Assembly: GCF_037095735.1 (NCBI RefSeq)
Contig: NZ_JBAWKD010000009.1
Location: 62,001-126,000, forward strand
Source: Frigidibacter sp037095735
Lineage (GTDB): Bacteria; Pseudomonadota; Alphaproteobacteria; Rhodobacterales; Rhodobacteraceae
Length of the DNA stretch: 64,000 nt
Reading direction: 5' to 3'
The notes beneath the pieces were generated by a model. It did not search any database, was not told the DNA's origin, and saw only the letters and a program-made list of their open reading frames with translations. Within the stretch, counting starts at the first letter, position 1; every line of letters begins with the position of its first letter. Shown here piece after piece: positions 25,932-34,189 of the stretch. The translations under genes were made by a program, and so were the position numbers.

Positions 25932-26767
25932 TTCGCCTCCGCCTTGCTGCGCCGGACCGAGGCCAGCCGTTTCAGAAGCACGTTGGTTGCGACCGACATG
26001 ACGATGAGGATGACGGCGATCACCGCCGCGGAGGCGAAGTCATTGGCGACCGAGACCCGCTGGTAAAGCAGCGTTTCAAGCATCAGCACCTTCGAGCCGC
26101 CGAGGATCGCGGGGGTGACGTAAGCGGTCAGCGAGCCCACGAAGACCAGCGTGCCGCCGACGACGAGGCCTTCCTTGGTCAGGGGCAGCACCACCTTGAA
26201 GAAGACTGCAGGCCAGCTTGCCCCCAGCACGCGCGCGGCCGGGATCACGTCGCGCGGCAGGTTCTCCAGCGACGAGATCAGCGGCAGCACCATCAGCGGG
26301 AAGAACAGCTGGATCAGCCCGATGAAGACCGCGGTTTCGGTGAACAGCAGCCGCAGCGGGCTGTCGATCAGGCCGATGTCGGTCAGGAACACGTTCACGA
26401 AGCCGGTGCGCCCGAGGATCACCAGCCAGGCATAGGTCCGCGCCACCGGCGAGATCATCAGCGGCAGCACCAGCAGCGCCACCAGCCGCCCCTTCGACTT
26501 CGGCCCCGCCTCGACCACCGCCATCGCCACGCCATAGCCGACGACCGCCGAGACGGCGGTGACGATCAGCCCCAGCCGGAAGGTGCGCAGGAACACCTCG
26601 CGGTTCAGCGGCTGGGCGAAGAACTCGAGGTAGTGGCCCAGCGTCCAGCCGCCCTCGGCGCGGAAGGCGCCCGACAGCAGGATCAGGACCGGCACGATGA
26701 AGCCCAGCGCGACGAAGATGGTCGCGGGGGCAAGAAGAAGAAGGCCGAGACGGCGGTTCTGGAACAT
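25928..26767 (-). CDS. ABC transporter permease, PotB-like
   Basis: The first permease of the importer, 279 residues. It has an N-terminal LLLLAPATIFVALGFIVPVL helix, a large periplasmic loop, and the EAA loop NLPRDVIPAARVLGASWPAV then FFKVVLPLTKEGLVVG. Homologous pairs with PotC-like partners form the channel of polyamine/thiamine/iron-type importers. It follows the binding-protein gene after 47 bases that contain a stable hairpin. Confidence 0.9.
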   Translation of the reverse strand: MFQNRRLGLLLLAPATIFVALGFIVPVLILLSGAFRAEGGWTLGHYLEFFAQPLNREVFLRTFRLGLIVTAVSAVVGYGVAMAVVEAGPKSKGRLVALLVLPLMISPVARTYAWLVILGRTGFVNVFLTDIGLIDSPLRLLFTETAVFIGLIQLFFPLMVLPLISSLENLPRDVIPAARVLGASWPAVFFKVVLPLTKEGLVVGGTLVFVGSLTAYVTPAILGGSKVLMLETLLYQRVSVANDFASAAVIAVILIVMSVATNVLLKRLASVRRSKAEAK

Positions 26768-26781
26768 CGGAACTCCGGGTG

Positions 26782-26803
26782 GGGCGGCGGCGCACCGCCG
26801 CCC
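26782..26803 (-). promoter_or_regulatory. Intercistronic hairpin between binding protein and permease genes
   Basis: A perfect 9-bp GC stem (GGGCGGCGG / CCGCCGCCC) with a 4-base loop lies just after the stop of the binding-protein gene inside the operon. Such hairpins commonly stabilise the upstream message or attenuate the downstream part, giving excess binding protein. No T-run follows, so full termination is unlikely. Confidence 0.5.
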
Positions 26804-26814
26804 GCAAGGGTTGG

Positions 26815-27837
26815 TTACTGGGCGACCTTGGCGTTCCAGCCGGCCAGCCAGGCCTCGCGGTTGGTCAGCTGCTGCTCGGCCGGCAGGAAGTGGATCGCGG
26901 CGGCGGTGTCGGCGCCGTAGGTCAGGCCCTCGGCGATCACGTCATCGACCTTGACCGAGGTGTTCACCGGGCTGTCCACCAGCCCCTCGGCCAGCTTCTG
27001 CTGCACCTCGGCCGACAGCCAGTAGTCGATGAACTCCTGCGCCAGTGCCGGGTCCTTGGCGCCCTTGACCATCGCCAGCACGTTCATGCCGCCGGTCTGG
27101 CCTTCCTTGGGCTTGGCCCATTCCACCGGCAGGCCGAGCTTGGCGATGTTGGCCCAGCCGAACCGGCCGACGACGGCGGCCATGATCTCTTCCTGCTGCA
27201 GCAGCTGCGGGATCTGCGAGCCGCGCTCGTAGAAGGTGACGATGTCGCCCTTGTGCTCGGCCACCAGGTCGATGGCGTCGGCGAAGTCCGGGTCGTCCTT
27301 GCCCAGCGCCTTTTCCAGCATGAACAGCGTGATCGGCCCCTGCGTGGTGGTGATGTTCGGCAGCGCGACCTGCCCCGCCAGTTCCGGCTTGAAGAGGTCG
27401 AGCCAGCTTTCGATCTTCACCACGTCAGAGCGGTAGACGATCGAGGTGCCGTAGAAGGTGTAGCCCACTGCCATGTTGTCGCCGACCGGGTCCTTGGCGA
27501 AGTCGTAGATCTGGCCCAGGCTCGGGATCGCCGCCGGGTCGAGCGGGGCGAGAAGGCCCTTCTTCGCCGCATCGAGCGCATTCGCGTCCGAGAAGGCGAT
27601 CACGTCCACGACCGGCGCCGCGGCATTCGCCTCGAGCTTGGCCAGACGCTCCGAGCTGTTGCCGGTCTCGATCACCAGCTTGCAGCCGCATTTCGCCTCG
27701 AAGGGCTTGTAGAGCGCCACGTCATAGGCGTCCTGAGCGATCCCGTAGACCGAGATCGTCAGGGTCTTGTCCTGCGCGAGGGCGGGGCTGGCGGCGGCAA
27801 GGGCCAGAAGGCTGGCGGCAAGCGAGAGGCGGGTCAT
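26815..27837 (-). CDS. Periplasmic solute-binding protein, spermidine/putrescine (PotD)-like
   Basis: The receptor of the importer. A Sec signal peptide (MTRLSLAASLLALAAASPALA) precedes the type II binding fold: KTLTISVYGIAQDAYDVALY, FEAKCGCKLVIETGNSSERL, then MAVGYTFYGTSIVYRSD, the usual hinge region, and EFIDYWLSAEVQQKLAEG near the end. The 340 residues are normal for the PotD/FbpA group. The CGC cysteine pair may form a disulfide. The start has AAAGGA six bases upstream and overlaps the lacI-type stop by four bases. Ligand not predictable from sequence; downstream genes hint at nucleosides. Confidence 0.88.
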   Translation of the reverse strand: MTRLSLAASLLALAAASPALAQDKTLTISVYGIAQDAYDVALYKPFEAKCGCKLVIETGNSSERLAKLEANAAAPVVDVIAFSDANALDAAKKGLLAPLDPAAIPSLGQIYDFAKDPVGDNMAVGYTFYGTSIVYRSDVVKIESWLDLFKPELAGQVALPNITTTQGPITLFMLEKALGKDDPDFADAIDLVAEHKGDIVTFYERGSQIPQLLQQEEIMAAVVGRFGWANIAKLGLPVEWAKPKEGQTGGMNVLAMVKGAKDPALAQEFIDYWLSAEVQQKLAEGLVDSPVNTSVKVDDVIAEGLTYGADTAAAIHFLPAEQQLTNREAWLAGWNAKVAQ

Positions 27838-28820
27838 GGGCGATCCTTTGTTGAGGAAGGGGGCGGGCAGGTCGAGGCCCGGACGACAAGCGCGACCGGG
27901 GTAAGGCGGGGGCCCTGCGCCTCGCCCGTCACCACGTCGAGCGCGTGCTCGGCGATGGCGGCAAGGTCCTGGCGCACGGTGGTCAGGGCGGGGCTGACGA
28001 TGCGGCCCCAGATCACGTCGTCGAAGCCGGTGACCGAGACATCCTCGGGCACCCGCAGGCCGCGCTCGGCCAGGCCCGAGATCACGCCAACGCCCAGCGC
28101 ATCATAAGCCGCGCAGATCGCGGTCGCGCCCTCGGGCTGCCATTGCGCGGCAAAGGCGCGGGCGCTGTCGAGATCGGGGGCGATGCGGCTGATCCGGGTC
28201 TGCACGCCGGCCTCGGCGAAGACTTCGAGCATCCCCGCGCCGCGCTCGTCCGAGACGTTCGACTGCAGGCTGGCCAGCAGCAGCTCGACATGGCGGTGGC
28301 CCAGCGCCACGAGGTGGCGCGCGACCAGCCGCCCGCCTTCGCGGTGGTCGGACGAGGCGGTGTTCAGCGGATTGGCGGCGGCGTCGATCACCGCCACCGG
28401 CACCGGCAGGGTCGCAGGGTCGAACCGGCCGCCGCGCAGCGGGATCAAGATCAGCGCATCGGCGCCACGGGCGGCGAAATCGCGCAGCTGCTCGTCCTGC
28501 GTCTGGGCAGAACCCATGCTGTCGCCGATCAGCAGCGCAAGCCCGCGGGCCTTGGCGGCGCGTTCGAAGGCCTGCACGAAGACCCCGAACAGAGGCATCG
28601 TGAAATCCGGCACCACCAGCCCGATGATCGTCGAGCGGCCCAGCCGCAGCGCCCGGCCGGCATGCGAGGGCACGAAGTTCAGCTCTGCCGCCATCTGCCG
28701 CACCCGCTCGGCCATCGCGGCCGAGACGCGGCCCCGCCCGCCCAGCGCATTGGCCACGGTGACCCGCGACACGCCCAGCGCATCGGCGATCTGCTGCATG
28801 GAAACGGGACGATCCGACAT
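27834..28820 (-). CDS. LacI-family transcriptional regulator of the ABC/purine operon
   Basis: A 328-residue LacI-type regulator and the first gene of the operon. The N-terminal helix-turn-helix reads MQQIADALGVSRVTVANALG (residues 8-27), followed by the hinge helix SHAGRALRLG, then a type I periplasmic-binding-like effector domain (IIGLVVPDFTMPLFGVFVQA ... VTGFDDVIWGRIVSPALTTV). The start is MSDRPVS; a much longer open frame upstream overlaps the divergent oxidase gene and is ignored. A perfect palindrome lies 12 bases before the start codon, so it probably represses its own operon. The inducer is unknown; a nucleoside or purine is a reasonable guess. Confidence 0.9.
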   Translation of the reverse strand: MSDRPVSMQQIADALGVSRVTVANALGGRGRVSAAMAERVRQMAAELNFVPSHAGRALRLGRSTIIGLVVPDFTMPLFGVFVQAFERAAKARGLALLIGDSMGSAQTQDEQLRDFAARGADALILIPLRGGRFDPATLPVPVAVIDAAANPLNTASSDHREGGRLVARHLVALGHRHVELLLASLQSNVSDERGAGMLEVFAEAGVQTRISRIAPDLDSARAFAAQWQPEGATAICAAYDALGVGVISGLAERGLRVPEDVSVTGFDDVIWGRIVSPALTTVRQDLAAIAEHALDVVTGEAQGPRLTPVALVVRASTCPPPSSTKDRP

Positions 28821-28831
28821 GATTTCTCGTG

Positions 28832-28847
28832 AAAGCAACGTTGCTTT
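28832..28847. promoter_or_regulatory. LacI-type operator, perfect 16-bp palindrome
   Basis: AAAGCAACGTTGCTTT is a perfect inverted repeat with the central CpG step typical of LacI/PurR-family operators. It lies immediately upstream of the LacI-family gene, where a repressor would block the operon promoter. It may also influence the divergent oxidase gene about 270 bases away. Confidence 0.8.
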
Positions 28848-29120
28848 TTCGTGAAACCAAAGCAGGCACCGCGTCAAGTCCCGTCTTGCCTCACGCGTCC
28901 TGCAACGTCGCATTGCCCAAATCATGGGCAGGTGCTGTCGCGATCGCCTGACAGGCGGGCATCCGGACGCGCCTCCGCGGCCCGGCGGGGCGCGGGGCCG
29001 AGTCGGCAGGCGGAAGCACCGGCGAACGGGTGGCGGTCGGCGGGGGGATGTGCTCTTGATCCGGCCTGTCGCGCCACCGCGACGACCGACCGAAGCCCCT
29101 CGCCTGAACGGACCGCGCCC
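28848..29120. other. Divergent intergenic region between the LacI gene and the oxidase gene
   Basis: With the operator, about 300 bases separate the two start codons. The region next to the operator is relatively A/T-rich (the operon promoter is expected here), while the half nearer the oxidase gene is GC-rich and shows no clear promoter or ribosome binding site. Confidence 0.5.
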
Positions 29121-30428
29121 ATGCCCGATGCCAGACCCGCCGGGAAGACCACCCCCTTCTGGTGGGAGGAGGCACCCCCCGCCCCCCTGCCCGCCCAGCC
29201 CCTCGCCCGCACGGCCGATGTCGTGATCGTCGGCGCGGGCTACACCGGGCTGACCGCGGGGATGACGCTGGCCCGGGCCGGGCGCGCGGTGACCATCCTC
29301 GACAAGATGCTGCCCGGCGAGGGCGCCTCGACCCGCAATGGCGGCATCACCAGCGGCAACATCCGTCCCGGCTTCGACGAGCTGACCCGCAAGTACGGCG
29401 AGACGCGCGCGCTGGCGATCGAGGCCGAGGGCAAGGAGGCCCGCGCCTTCACCTACGACTTCATCCGCAGCGAGGGCATCGACTGCGACCTGCAGATGAC
29501 CGGCCGCTTCTCGGGCGTGATCGGTCGCGCGCAATACGAGGCCGGCGCCCGCAGCGCCGAGAAGCTGGCGAAGTCGCTGGGCATCGAATCCTACGCGGTG
29601 CCGCAGGCCGAACAGCGCGCCTATATCGGCAGCGACTTCTACCGCGGCGGCTCGGTCCGGATGGACATCGGCGGCCTGCACCCGGCGAAATACCACGCCG
29701 GCATCCTGCGGCTGGCGCTGGCCGCGGGCGTCAGCCTGCACTCCGGCACCGCCGTCACCTCGGTCGCGCGCGACGGCGCGGGGTTCACGGTCACCACCTC
29801 TGCCGGCACGATCTCGGCCCGGCAGGTGCTGGTCTGCACCAATGGCCATACCGACGGTTCTGACCCCTGGCTGCGCCGCCGGCTGGTCCCGATCCGCAGC
29901 CGCATCATCGTGACCGAGCCGCTGCCCCCCGAGCTCATGCAGAGCCTGATGCCGCGCAGGATGATGTACAGCGAGGGCATGATCCTCGGCTGCTACTACC
30001 GGCCGACGCCGGACGGCACCCGGATCCTGCTGGGCGGGCGCGATGCCTCGCAGTCGGGCGACGCGCAGTGGCCGATCGAGATGCTGCGCCAGAACATGCT
30101 GCGCATCTTCCCCGAACTGGCCGGCACCGGGCTCAGCCACACCTGGTTCGGCAATGTCGCGATGAACCGCGACATGATGCCCCGGATCTTCGAGCATGAC
30201 GGCATCACCTATGCCACCGGCTTCTGCGGGTCGGGCGTGGTCTGGGCGCCCTGGTTCGGCACCCGCGCCGCGCAGCGCCTGATGGGCGACACGGCACAGC
30301 GCTCGGCCTTCGACTTCCGGCCGCCGGCCTTCATCCCCTTCTACGCCGGCAAACCGTATTTCATGCCGCCCCTGATCTCGCTCTACCGGGTGCAGGACCG
30401 CCTCGCGCTGGCGCGCGCCCAACGCTGA
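29121..30428 (+). CDS. FAD-dependent amine/D-amino-acid-type oxidoreductase
   Basis: A 435-residue member of the DAO superfamily. The N-terminal FAD-binding motif is VVIVGAGYTGLTAGMTLARA with the acidic end of strand 2 in VTILDK, then GEGASTRNGGITSGN. The C-terminal part has GCYYRPTPDGTRILLGGRDA and TGFCGSGVVWAPWFGTRAAQ, the second FAD contact. These features are shared by gamma-glutamylputrescine oxidase (PuuB), glycine/sarcosine oxidases and related enzymes, so it oxidises an amine or amino acid; the exact substrate is not determined. The start is the ATG of MPDARPAGK; no good ribosome binding site precedes it. A GhrA-like gene follows after 23 bases and is probably co-transcribed. Confidence 0.85.
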   Translation: MPDARPAGKTTPFWWEEAPPAPLPAQPLARTADVVIVGAGYTGLTAGMTLARAGRAVTILDKMLPGEGASTRNGGITSGNIRPGFDELTRKYGETRALAIEAEGKEARAFTYDFIRSEGIDCDLQMTGRFSGVIGRAQYEAGARSAEKLAKSLGIESYAVPQAEQRAYIGSDFYRGGSVRMDIGGLHPAKYHAGILRLALAAGVSLHSGTAVTSVARDGAGFTVTTSAGTISARQVLVCTNGHTDGSDPWLRRRLVPIRSRIIVTEPLPPELMQSLMPRRMMYSEGMILGCYYRPTPDGTRILLGGRDASQSGDAQWPIEMLRQNMLRIFPELAGTGLSHTWFGNVAMNRDMMPRIFEHDGITYATGFCGSGVVWAPWFGTRAAQRLMGDTAQRSAFDFRPPAFIPFYAGKPYFMPPLISLYRVQDRLALARAQR

Positions 30429-30451
30429 TCCCTCCCCTCACGAGCCTGACA

Positions 30452-31378
30452 ATGACCTTCCTGATCCAGTCGCTTCCCGAACGCGTCGAGACCTTCCGCC
30501 GCCACTTCGCCGCAGACCTCCCCGAAGTCGCCTTCGCCACCGACCCCGATGCGGTCGACCCCGCCGATGTCCGCTACCTGATGGCCTGGACGTTCCCCGA
30601 GGATCTGGCGACGCGCTATCCGAACCTGGAACTGGTGTTCTCGACCGGGGCCGGGATCGACCAGGTGGTAAAGGCGCCGCTGCCGCCGAAGGCACGGCTG
30701 GTGCGGATGGTCGAGGCCGGCATCACTTCGCTGATCCGCGAATACGCCGTGATGGCGGTGATGGCGCTGCACCGCGACCTGCCGGGCTACATCGCGCAGC
30801 AGCGCAGCGGCACCTGGCAGGCGCTGTCCTTCACCTATGCCGACGAGCGCCGGATCGGGGTGCTGGGTCTGGGCGAGCTGGGGCAGGCGGTGCTCGACGC
30901 GCTGCGCCCCTTCGGTTTCCCGCTGTCGGGCTGGAGCCGCAGCCCCAAGGACATCCCCGGCGTCGCCTGCCACCACGGGCCCGAGGGGCTCGATGCCGTG
31001 CTGGCGGCCTCCGACATCCTGATCTGCCTGCTGCCGCTGACCGACGAGACCCGCGGCATCCTGAACGCCGCGCTGTTCGCAAAGCTGCCGCGCGGCGCGG
31101 GGCTCATCCACATGGGGCGGGGCGGGCATTCCGACCAGGAGGCGATCTTGGCCGCGCTCGACGAAGGTCAGCTGGGCGGCGTGGTGATCGACGTGACCGA
31201 GCCCGAGCCGCTGCCGGCCGACCACCCGCTCTGGCGGCATCCGCGGGTGATCCTGACGCCGCATGTCGGCGCACGCTCGCGGGCCGAAAGCGGGGCGGTC
31301 GCGACCGTGGCGAACATCCGCCGGCATCTGGCCGGCGAGGATCCGCAGGGGCTGGTCGACCCGGCGCGCGGCTACTGA
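30452..31378 (+). CDS. ghrA: Glyoxylate/hydroxypyruvate reductase A-like D-2-hydroxyacid dehydrogenase
   Basis: An NAD(P)H-dependent reductase of glyoxylate, hydroxypyruvate or similar 2-oxoacids. The 308-residue sequence has FSTGAGIDQVVK, REYAVMAVMALHRDLPGY, the cofactor motif GVLGLGELGQAV (137-148), the substrate/catalytic stretch HMGRGGHSDQEAILAALDEG, DVTEPEPLPADHPLW and the catalytic His in LTPHVGARS. This set matches GhrA more than SerA. The upstream oxidase could generate a 2-oxoacid (for example glyoxylate from glycine-type substrates) for reduction here; that link is inference. Confidence 0.88.
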   Translation: MTFLIQSLPERVETFRRHFAADLPEVAFATDPDAVDPADVRYLMAWTFPEDLATRYPNLELVFSTGAGIDQVVKAPLPPKARLVRMVEAGITSLIREYAVMAVMALHRDLPGYIAQQRSGTWQALSFTYADERRIGVLGLGELGQAVLDALRPFGFPLSGWSRSPKDIPGVACHHGPEGLDAVLAASDILICLLPLTDETRGILNAALFAKLPRGAGLIHMGRGGHSDQEAILAALDEGQLGGVVIDVTEPEPLPADHPLWRHPRVILTPHVGARSRAESGAVATVANIRRHLAGEDPQGLVDPARGY

Positions 31379-31397
31379 GGCCGGGCGCGCGGCGGGT

Positions 31398-32291
31398 TCA
31401 GCCGTCGCAGCCCGCGATCTCGACCGCGCGGCCCGGGCTCAGCACGGTGATGCGCAGCCGCGAGCGGTCCAGCATCACCGGTCCCGGGGTCGAGGGCACG
31501 AGATCGGACGAGGCGACCAGCCGGTCGCCCTGCCGCTCGGTCTCGCTGTCCGAAACCCACAGCGTCGGGTCCGAGGGCTCGAAGACCGCGATCTCGGCCG
31601 CGCCGGCCCCGCCGGGGCCCGCCAGCTGCGCGGTGCCGCGCGGCGCGGGCAGGGTCAGGGTCGCGGTGACCCGCAGCCCGTCGGCGGTCGGCGCCACCGT
31701 GCAGGACACGCGCGAGACGCCGGCATCGGCGCCGCGCAACGGCTGATGGCTCAGCGCGGCGCGGATCGCCGGGTCGGGCGCGCCCTCGCCCGTCAGGTCC
31801 AGCGCGGTGCGCAGGCTGACCGGCACGCAGATGTCGCGGCAGACCCCGATGTCGATTCCGGCGTTCAGATGGACAGGCTGCGAGGGGTCCTTGGGCGTGA
31901 TCTCGATCGGCAGCACCAGCGCGTGCTTGTAGCCGATCGAGCGCATGCCGTTCAGCTCGAACACCTCGGGCACCGGCCAGCGGATCGACACCGACCCAAG
32001 GTTCTGCGACCCCGACCAGTTGAACTCGGGCGGGATGCCCGCATCGCCCGGCGACCGCCAGTAGGTCTTCCAGCCGTCGGCCAGTTCAAGCTTCAGCGCG
32101 GTCATCCGCGTGCCGCTGGCGGTCTGCCAGCCGGGCAGCAGGCTGGCCTGCACCATGTCGGACACTTGCGGGCCGGCCAGCGCCGGCATCGCCGTGGCCC
32201 CCGACAGGACGGCACCCGCCGACAGCATGACGGCGGACACCAGCCGGCGAAGGGCGGGCAGCGGGCGGGAGATGGGGGGCCAGGCGATCAT
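31398..32291 (-). CDS. Periplasmic DsbD-like N-terminal domain protein (thiol:disulfide interchange)
   Basis: A 297-residue exported protein. A long basic-hydrophobic leader (LRRLVSAVMLSAGAVLSGAT, then AMPALA) is a probable signal peptide. The mature part matches the soluble DsbD N-terminal domain: LADGWKTYWRSPGDAGIPPE, then IGYKHALVLPIEITP and a Cys pair in GIDIGVCRDICVPVS, which is the redox pair of this domain. The membrane and thioredoxin parts of full DsbD are absent, so it resembles stand-alone DsbDalpha or ScsB-type modules and needs a separate electron donor. The start is the ATG of MIAWPP; a longer frame to 32405 would overlap the yqgE leader and lacks support. Confidence 0.78.
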   Translation of the reverse strand: MIAWPPISRPLPALRRLVSAVMLSAGAVLSGATAMPALAGPQVSDMVQASLLPGWQTASGTRMTALKLELADGWKTYWRSPGDAGIPPEFNWSGSQNLGSVSIRWPVPEVFELNGMRSIGYKHALVLPIEITPKDPSQPVHLNAGIDIGVCRDICVPVSLRTALDLTGEGAPDPAIRAALSHQPLRGADAGVSRVSCTVAPTADGLRVTATLTLPAPRGTAQLAGPGGAGAAEIAVFEPSDPTLWVSDSETERQGDRLVASSDLVPSTPGPVMLDRSRLRITVLSPGRAVEIAGCDG

Positions 32292-32416
32292 GCGGCGCAA
32301 GTTCGCGCAGCGGGGCGCGCAGCGGAAGTCACATCTGCGCCAGTTCCCGCGAAGCGTTGCACCGGCGACACCGGCTTGAACTTGACGGCAGGGATCGACG
32401 TGCAAAGGTCATGGTC

Positions 32417-32983
32417 ATGGACCGCGATCTCGATCTGACCGGAAAGCTGCTCGTCGCAATGCCGGGCATGGGCGACCCCCGCTTCGAGCGGAGCGTCATC
32501 TTCCTTTGCGTCCACTCGCCCGAGGGGGCGATGGGGCTGATCGTCAACAAGCCTGCGCGCGAGATCAGCTTTCCGCAGCTGCTCGACCAGCTGGGCGTCG
32601 AACGCCGCCCGGGCGGGCGCGACATCCGCGTGCATGTCGGCGGACCGGTCGAGCATGGCCGCGGCTTCGTGCTGCATTCGGGCGACTACCCGGGCAGCGA
32701 GGCGACGCTGCAGGTCGACGAGCGTTTCGCGATGACCGCGACGATGGACATCCTGACCGCGCTGGCGCAGGGCCACGGGCCGCGGCAGTCGCTGATGGCG
32801 CTCGGCTATGCCGGCTGGGGTCCGGGGCAGCTCGAATCCGAGATCCTGCAGAACGGCTGGCTCACGGCAGAGGCCTCGCCCGACCTCGTGTTCAGCGAGG
32901 CGGACGGCGCGAAATGGGAAGAGGCGCTGCGCAGCCTCGGCGTCGATCCCTCGGGCCTGTCCTCGACCGCCGGCCGCGCCTGA
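32417..32983 (+). CDS. yqgE: YqgE/AlgH family protein
   Basis: A 188-residue member of the conserved YqgE/AlgH family, whose biochemical role is unsettled. The hallmark blocks are present: LTGKLLVAMPGMGDPRFERS then VIFLCVHSPEGAMGLIVNKP, VHVGGPVEHGRGFVLHS, and LGYAGWGPGQLESEILQNGW. The second of two in-frame ATGs (six bases apart) is chosen because AAAGG is then eight bases upstream. It is divergent from the DsbD-like gene and convergent with the FAH-family gene. Confidence 0.92.
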   Translation: MDRDLDLTGKLLVAMPGMGDPRFERSVIFLCVHSPEGAMGLIVNKPAREISFPQLLDQLGVERRPGGRDIRVHVGGPVEHGRGFVLHSGDYPGSEATLQVDERFAMTATMDILTALAQGHGPRQSLMALGYAGWGPGQLESEILQNGWLTAEASPDLVFSEADGAKWEEALRSLGVDPSGLSSTAGRA

Positions 32984-33005
32984 CCCGGACGGCCATTCCT
33001 GCGCC

Positions 33006-33055
33006 GGGGCTGTGCCCCGCCCACCTGCACCACGGACCATCGTCGGCACAGCCCC
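33006..33055. repeat. Long-looped 11-bp inverted repeat
   Basis: GGGGCTGTGCC and GGCACAGCCCC are perfect reverse complements separated by 28 bases, 23 bases after the yqgE stop, in the 190-base convergent gap before the FAH-family gene. It could act as a terminator or be a cruciform-type site. Confidence 0.5.
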
Positions 33056-33173
33056 CAGCAGGATTGGAGATTCCGGGCCACGCGGCGCCGGCACGAGTGA
33101 CAGCCCGGGCCGCCGCCGTCGCGCAAGCGCTGCACGCGCGAGAACTGCGCGCGCCCCTTTGGATACCGCGGGA

Positions 33174-34031
33174 TCAGCCCGCCGCGACGACCTTCTGCGT
33201 CTGCGTGCCCAGCCCGTCGATCCCCAGCCGCATCACGTCGCCCGCGCGCAGGAAGCGCGGCGGCGTCTTGCCCAGCCCCACGCCCGGCGGGGTGCCGGTG
33301 GTGATGATGTCGCCCGGTTCCAGCGTCAGGAAGCGGCTGACATAGGTGATGATCTCGGGAACCTTGAAGATCATCGTCTTCGAGCTGCCGTCCTGCATCA
33401 TCTCGCCCGAGACCTCGCACCACATCCGCAGATCGGCCACGTCGCCCGCCTCGTCCGGCGTCACCAGCCAGGGGCCGACCGGGCCGAAGCCGTCGAAGCC
33501 CTTGCCCTTGTCCCAGGTCCCGCCGCGCTCGGCCTGCCATTCGCGTTCCGAGATGTCGTTAACCAGGCAATAGCCCGCGACATGGTCCAGCGCCCGGGCC
33601 TCGGGGATATAGCTGCCGCCGGTGCCGATCACGACGCCCAGCTCGACCTCCCAGTCGGTCTTCACCGAGTCGCGCGGCAGGACCACCGTGTCGTCCGGCC
33701 CTGCCAGGCACGAGGTCCATTTCGAGAAGACGATCGGCTCTTTCGGCACCGGCGCGCCGGTTTCCGCGGCATGGTCGGCGAAGTTCAGCCCGATGGCGAT
33801 GAACTTCGGCGGCCGCGCCACGCAGGACCCGAGCCGCAGGCCGGCCTGCGGCGCGCCCTCGACCAGCGGCAGCGTCTCGGGGTCGAGCGCGGCCAGACGG
33901 CGCAGGCTGCCGGGCGACAGCGACTCGCCGGCCAGATCCGGGATCACCGCCGACAGGTCGCGCACGCGGCCCGCCGCATCCAGCATCCCGGGCTTCTCGC
34001 TGCCCTTGTCCCCGTAGCGCACCAGTTTCAT
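33174..34031 (-). CDS. Fumarylacetoacetate hydrolase-family protein
   Basis: A 285-residue FAH-fold enzyme that hydrolyses or decarboxylates acylpyruvate-type diketo acids with a divalent metal. The N-terminal short domain is KLVRYGDKGSEKPGMLDAAG. The catalytic domain has FIAIGLNFADHAAETG, the metal ligand pair in DWEVELGVVIG, GYCLVNDISEREWQ and the C-terminal TTGTPPGVGLGKTPPRFL. This pattern is that of 2,4-didehydro-3-deoxy-rhamnonate hydrolases and 5-oxopent-3-ene-tricarboxylate-type members; the substrate is not determined by sequence. It stands alone. Confidence 0.88.
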   Translation of the reverse strand: MKLVRYGDKGSEKPGMLDAAGRVRDLSAVIPDLAGESLSPGSLRRLAALDPETLPLVEGAPQAGLRLGSCVARPPKFIAIGLNFADHAAETGAPVPKEPIVFSKWTSCLAGPDDTVVLPRDSVKTDWEVELGVVIGTGGSYIPEARALDHVAGYCLVNDISEREWQAERGGTWDKGKGFDGFGPVGPWLVTPDEAGDVADLRMWCEVSGEMMQDGSSKTMIFKVPEIITYVSRFLTLEPGDIITTGTPPGVGLGKTPPRFLRAGDVMRLGIDGLGTQTQKVVAAG

Positions 34032-34189
34032 GCCCGTCTCCCTCTGCGGTCCTCGCCCCCACAGGTAGCAAGGCGCGCGACGAGGGTCAAAGCCCGGGGG
34101 TCAAAGCCCCGGCGGCAAAGCCCCGGAGCCAGCGCCAAGATCGGACCCCGGCCCTTGATTTGGCGGCCGGCTCTTGTCATCCTGCCGTC

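Noticed and set aside
28821..30422. N-terminal extension of the LacI-family frame (would give 862 residues)
   Set aside because: The extension overlaps the divergent FAD oxidase gene and lacks any domain; the LacI helix-turn-helix begins right after the chosen start.
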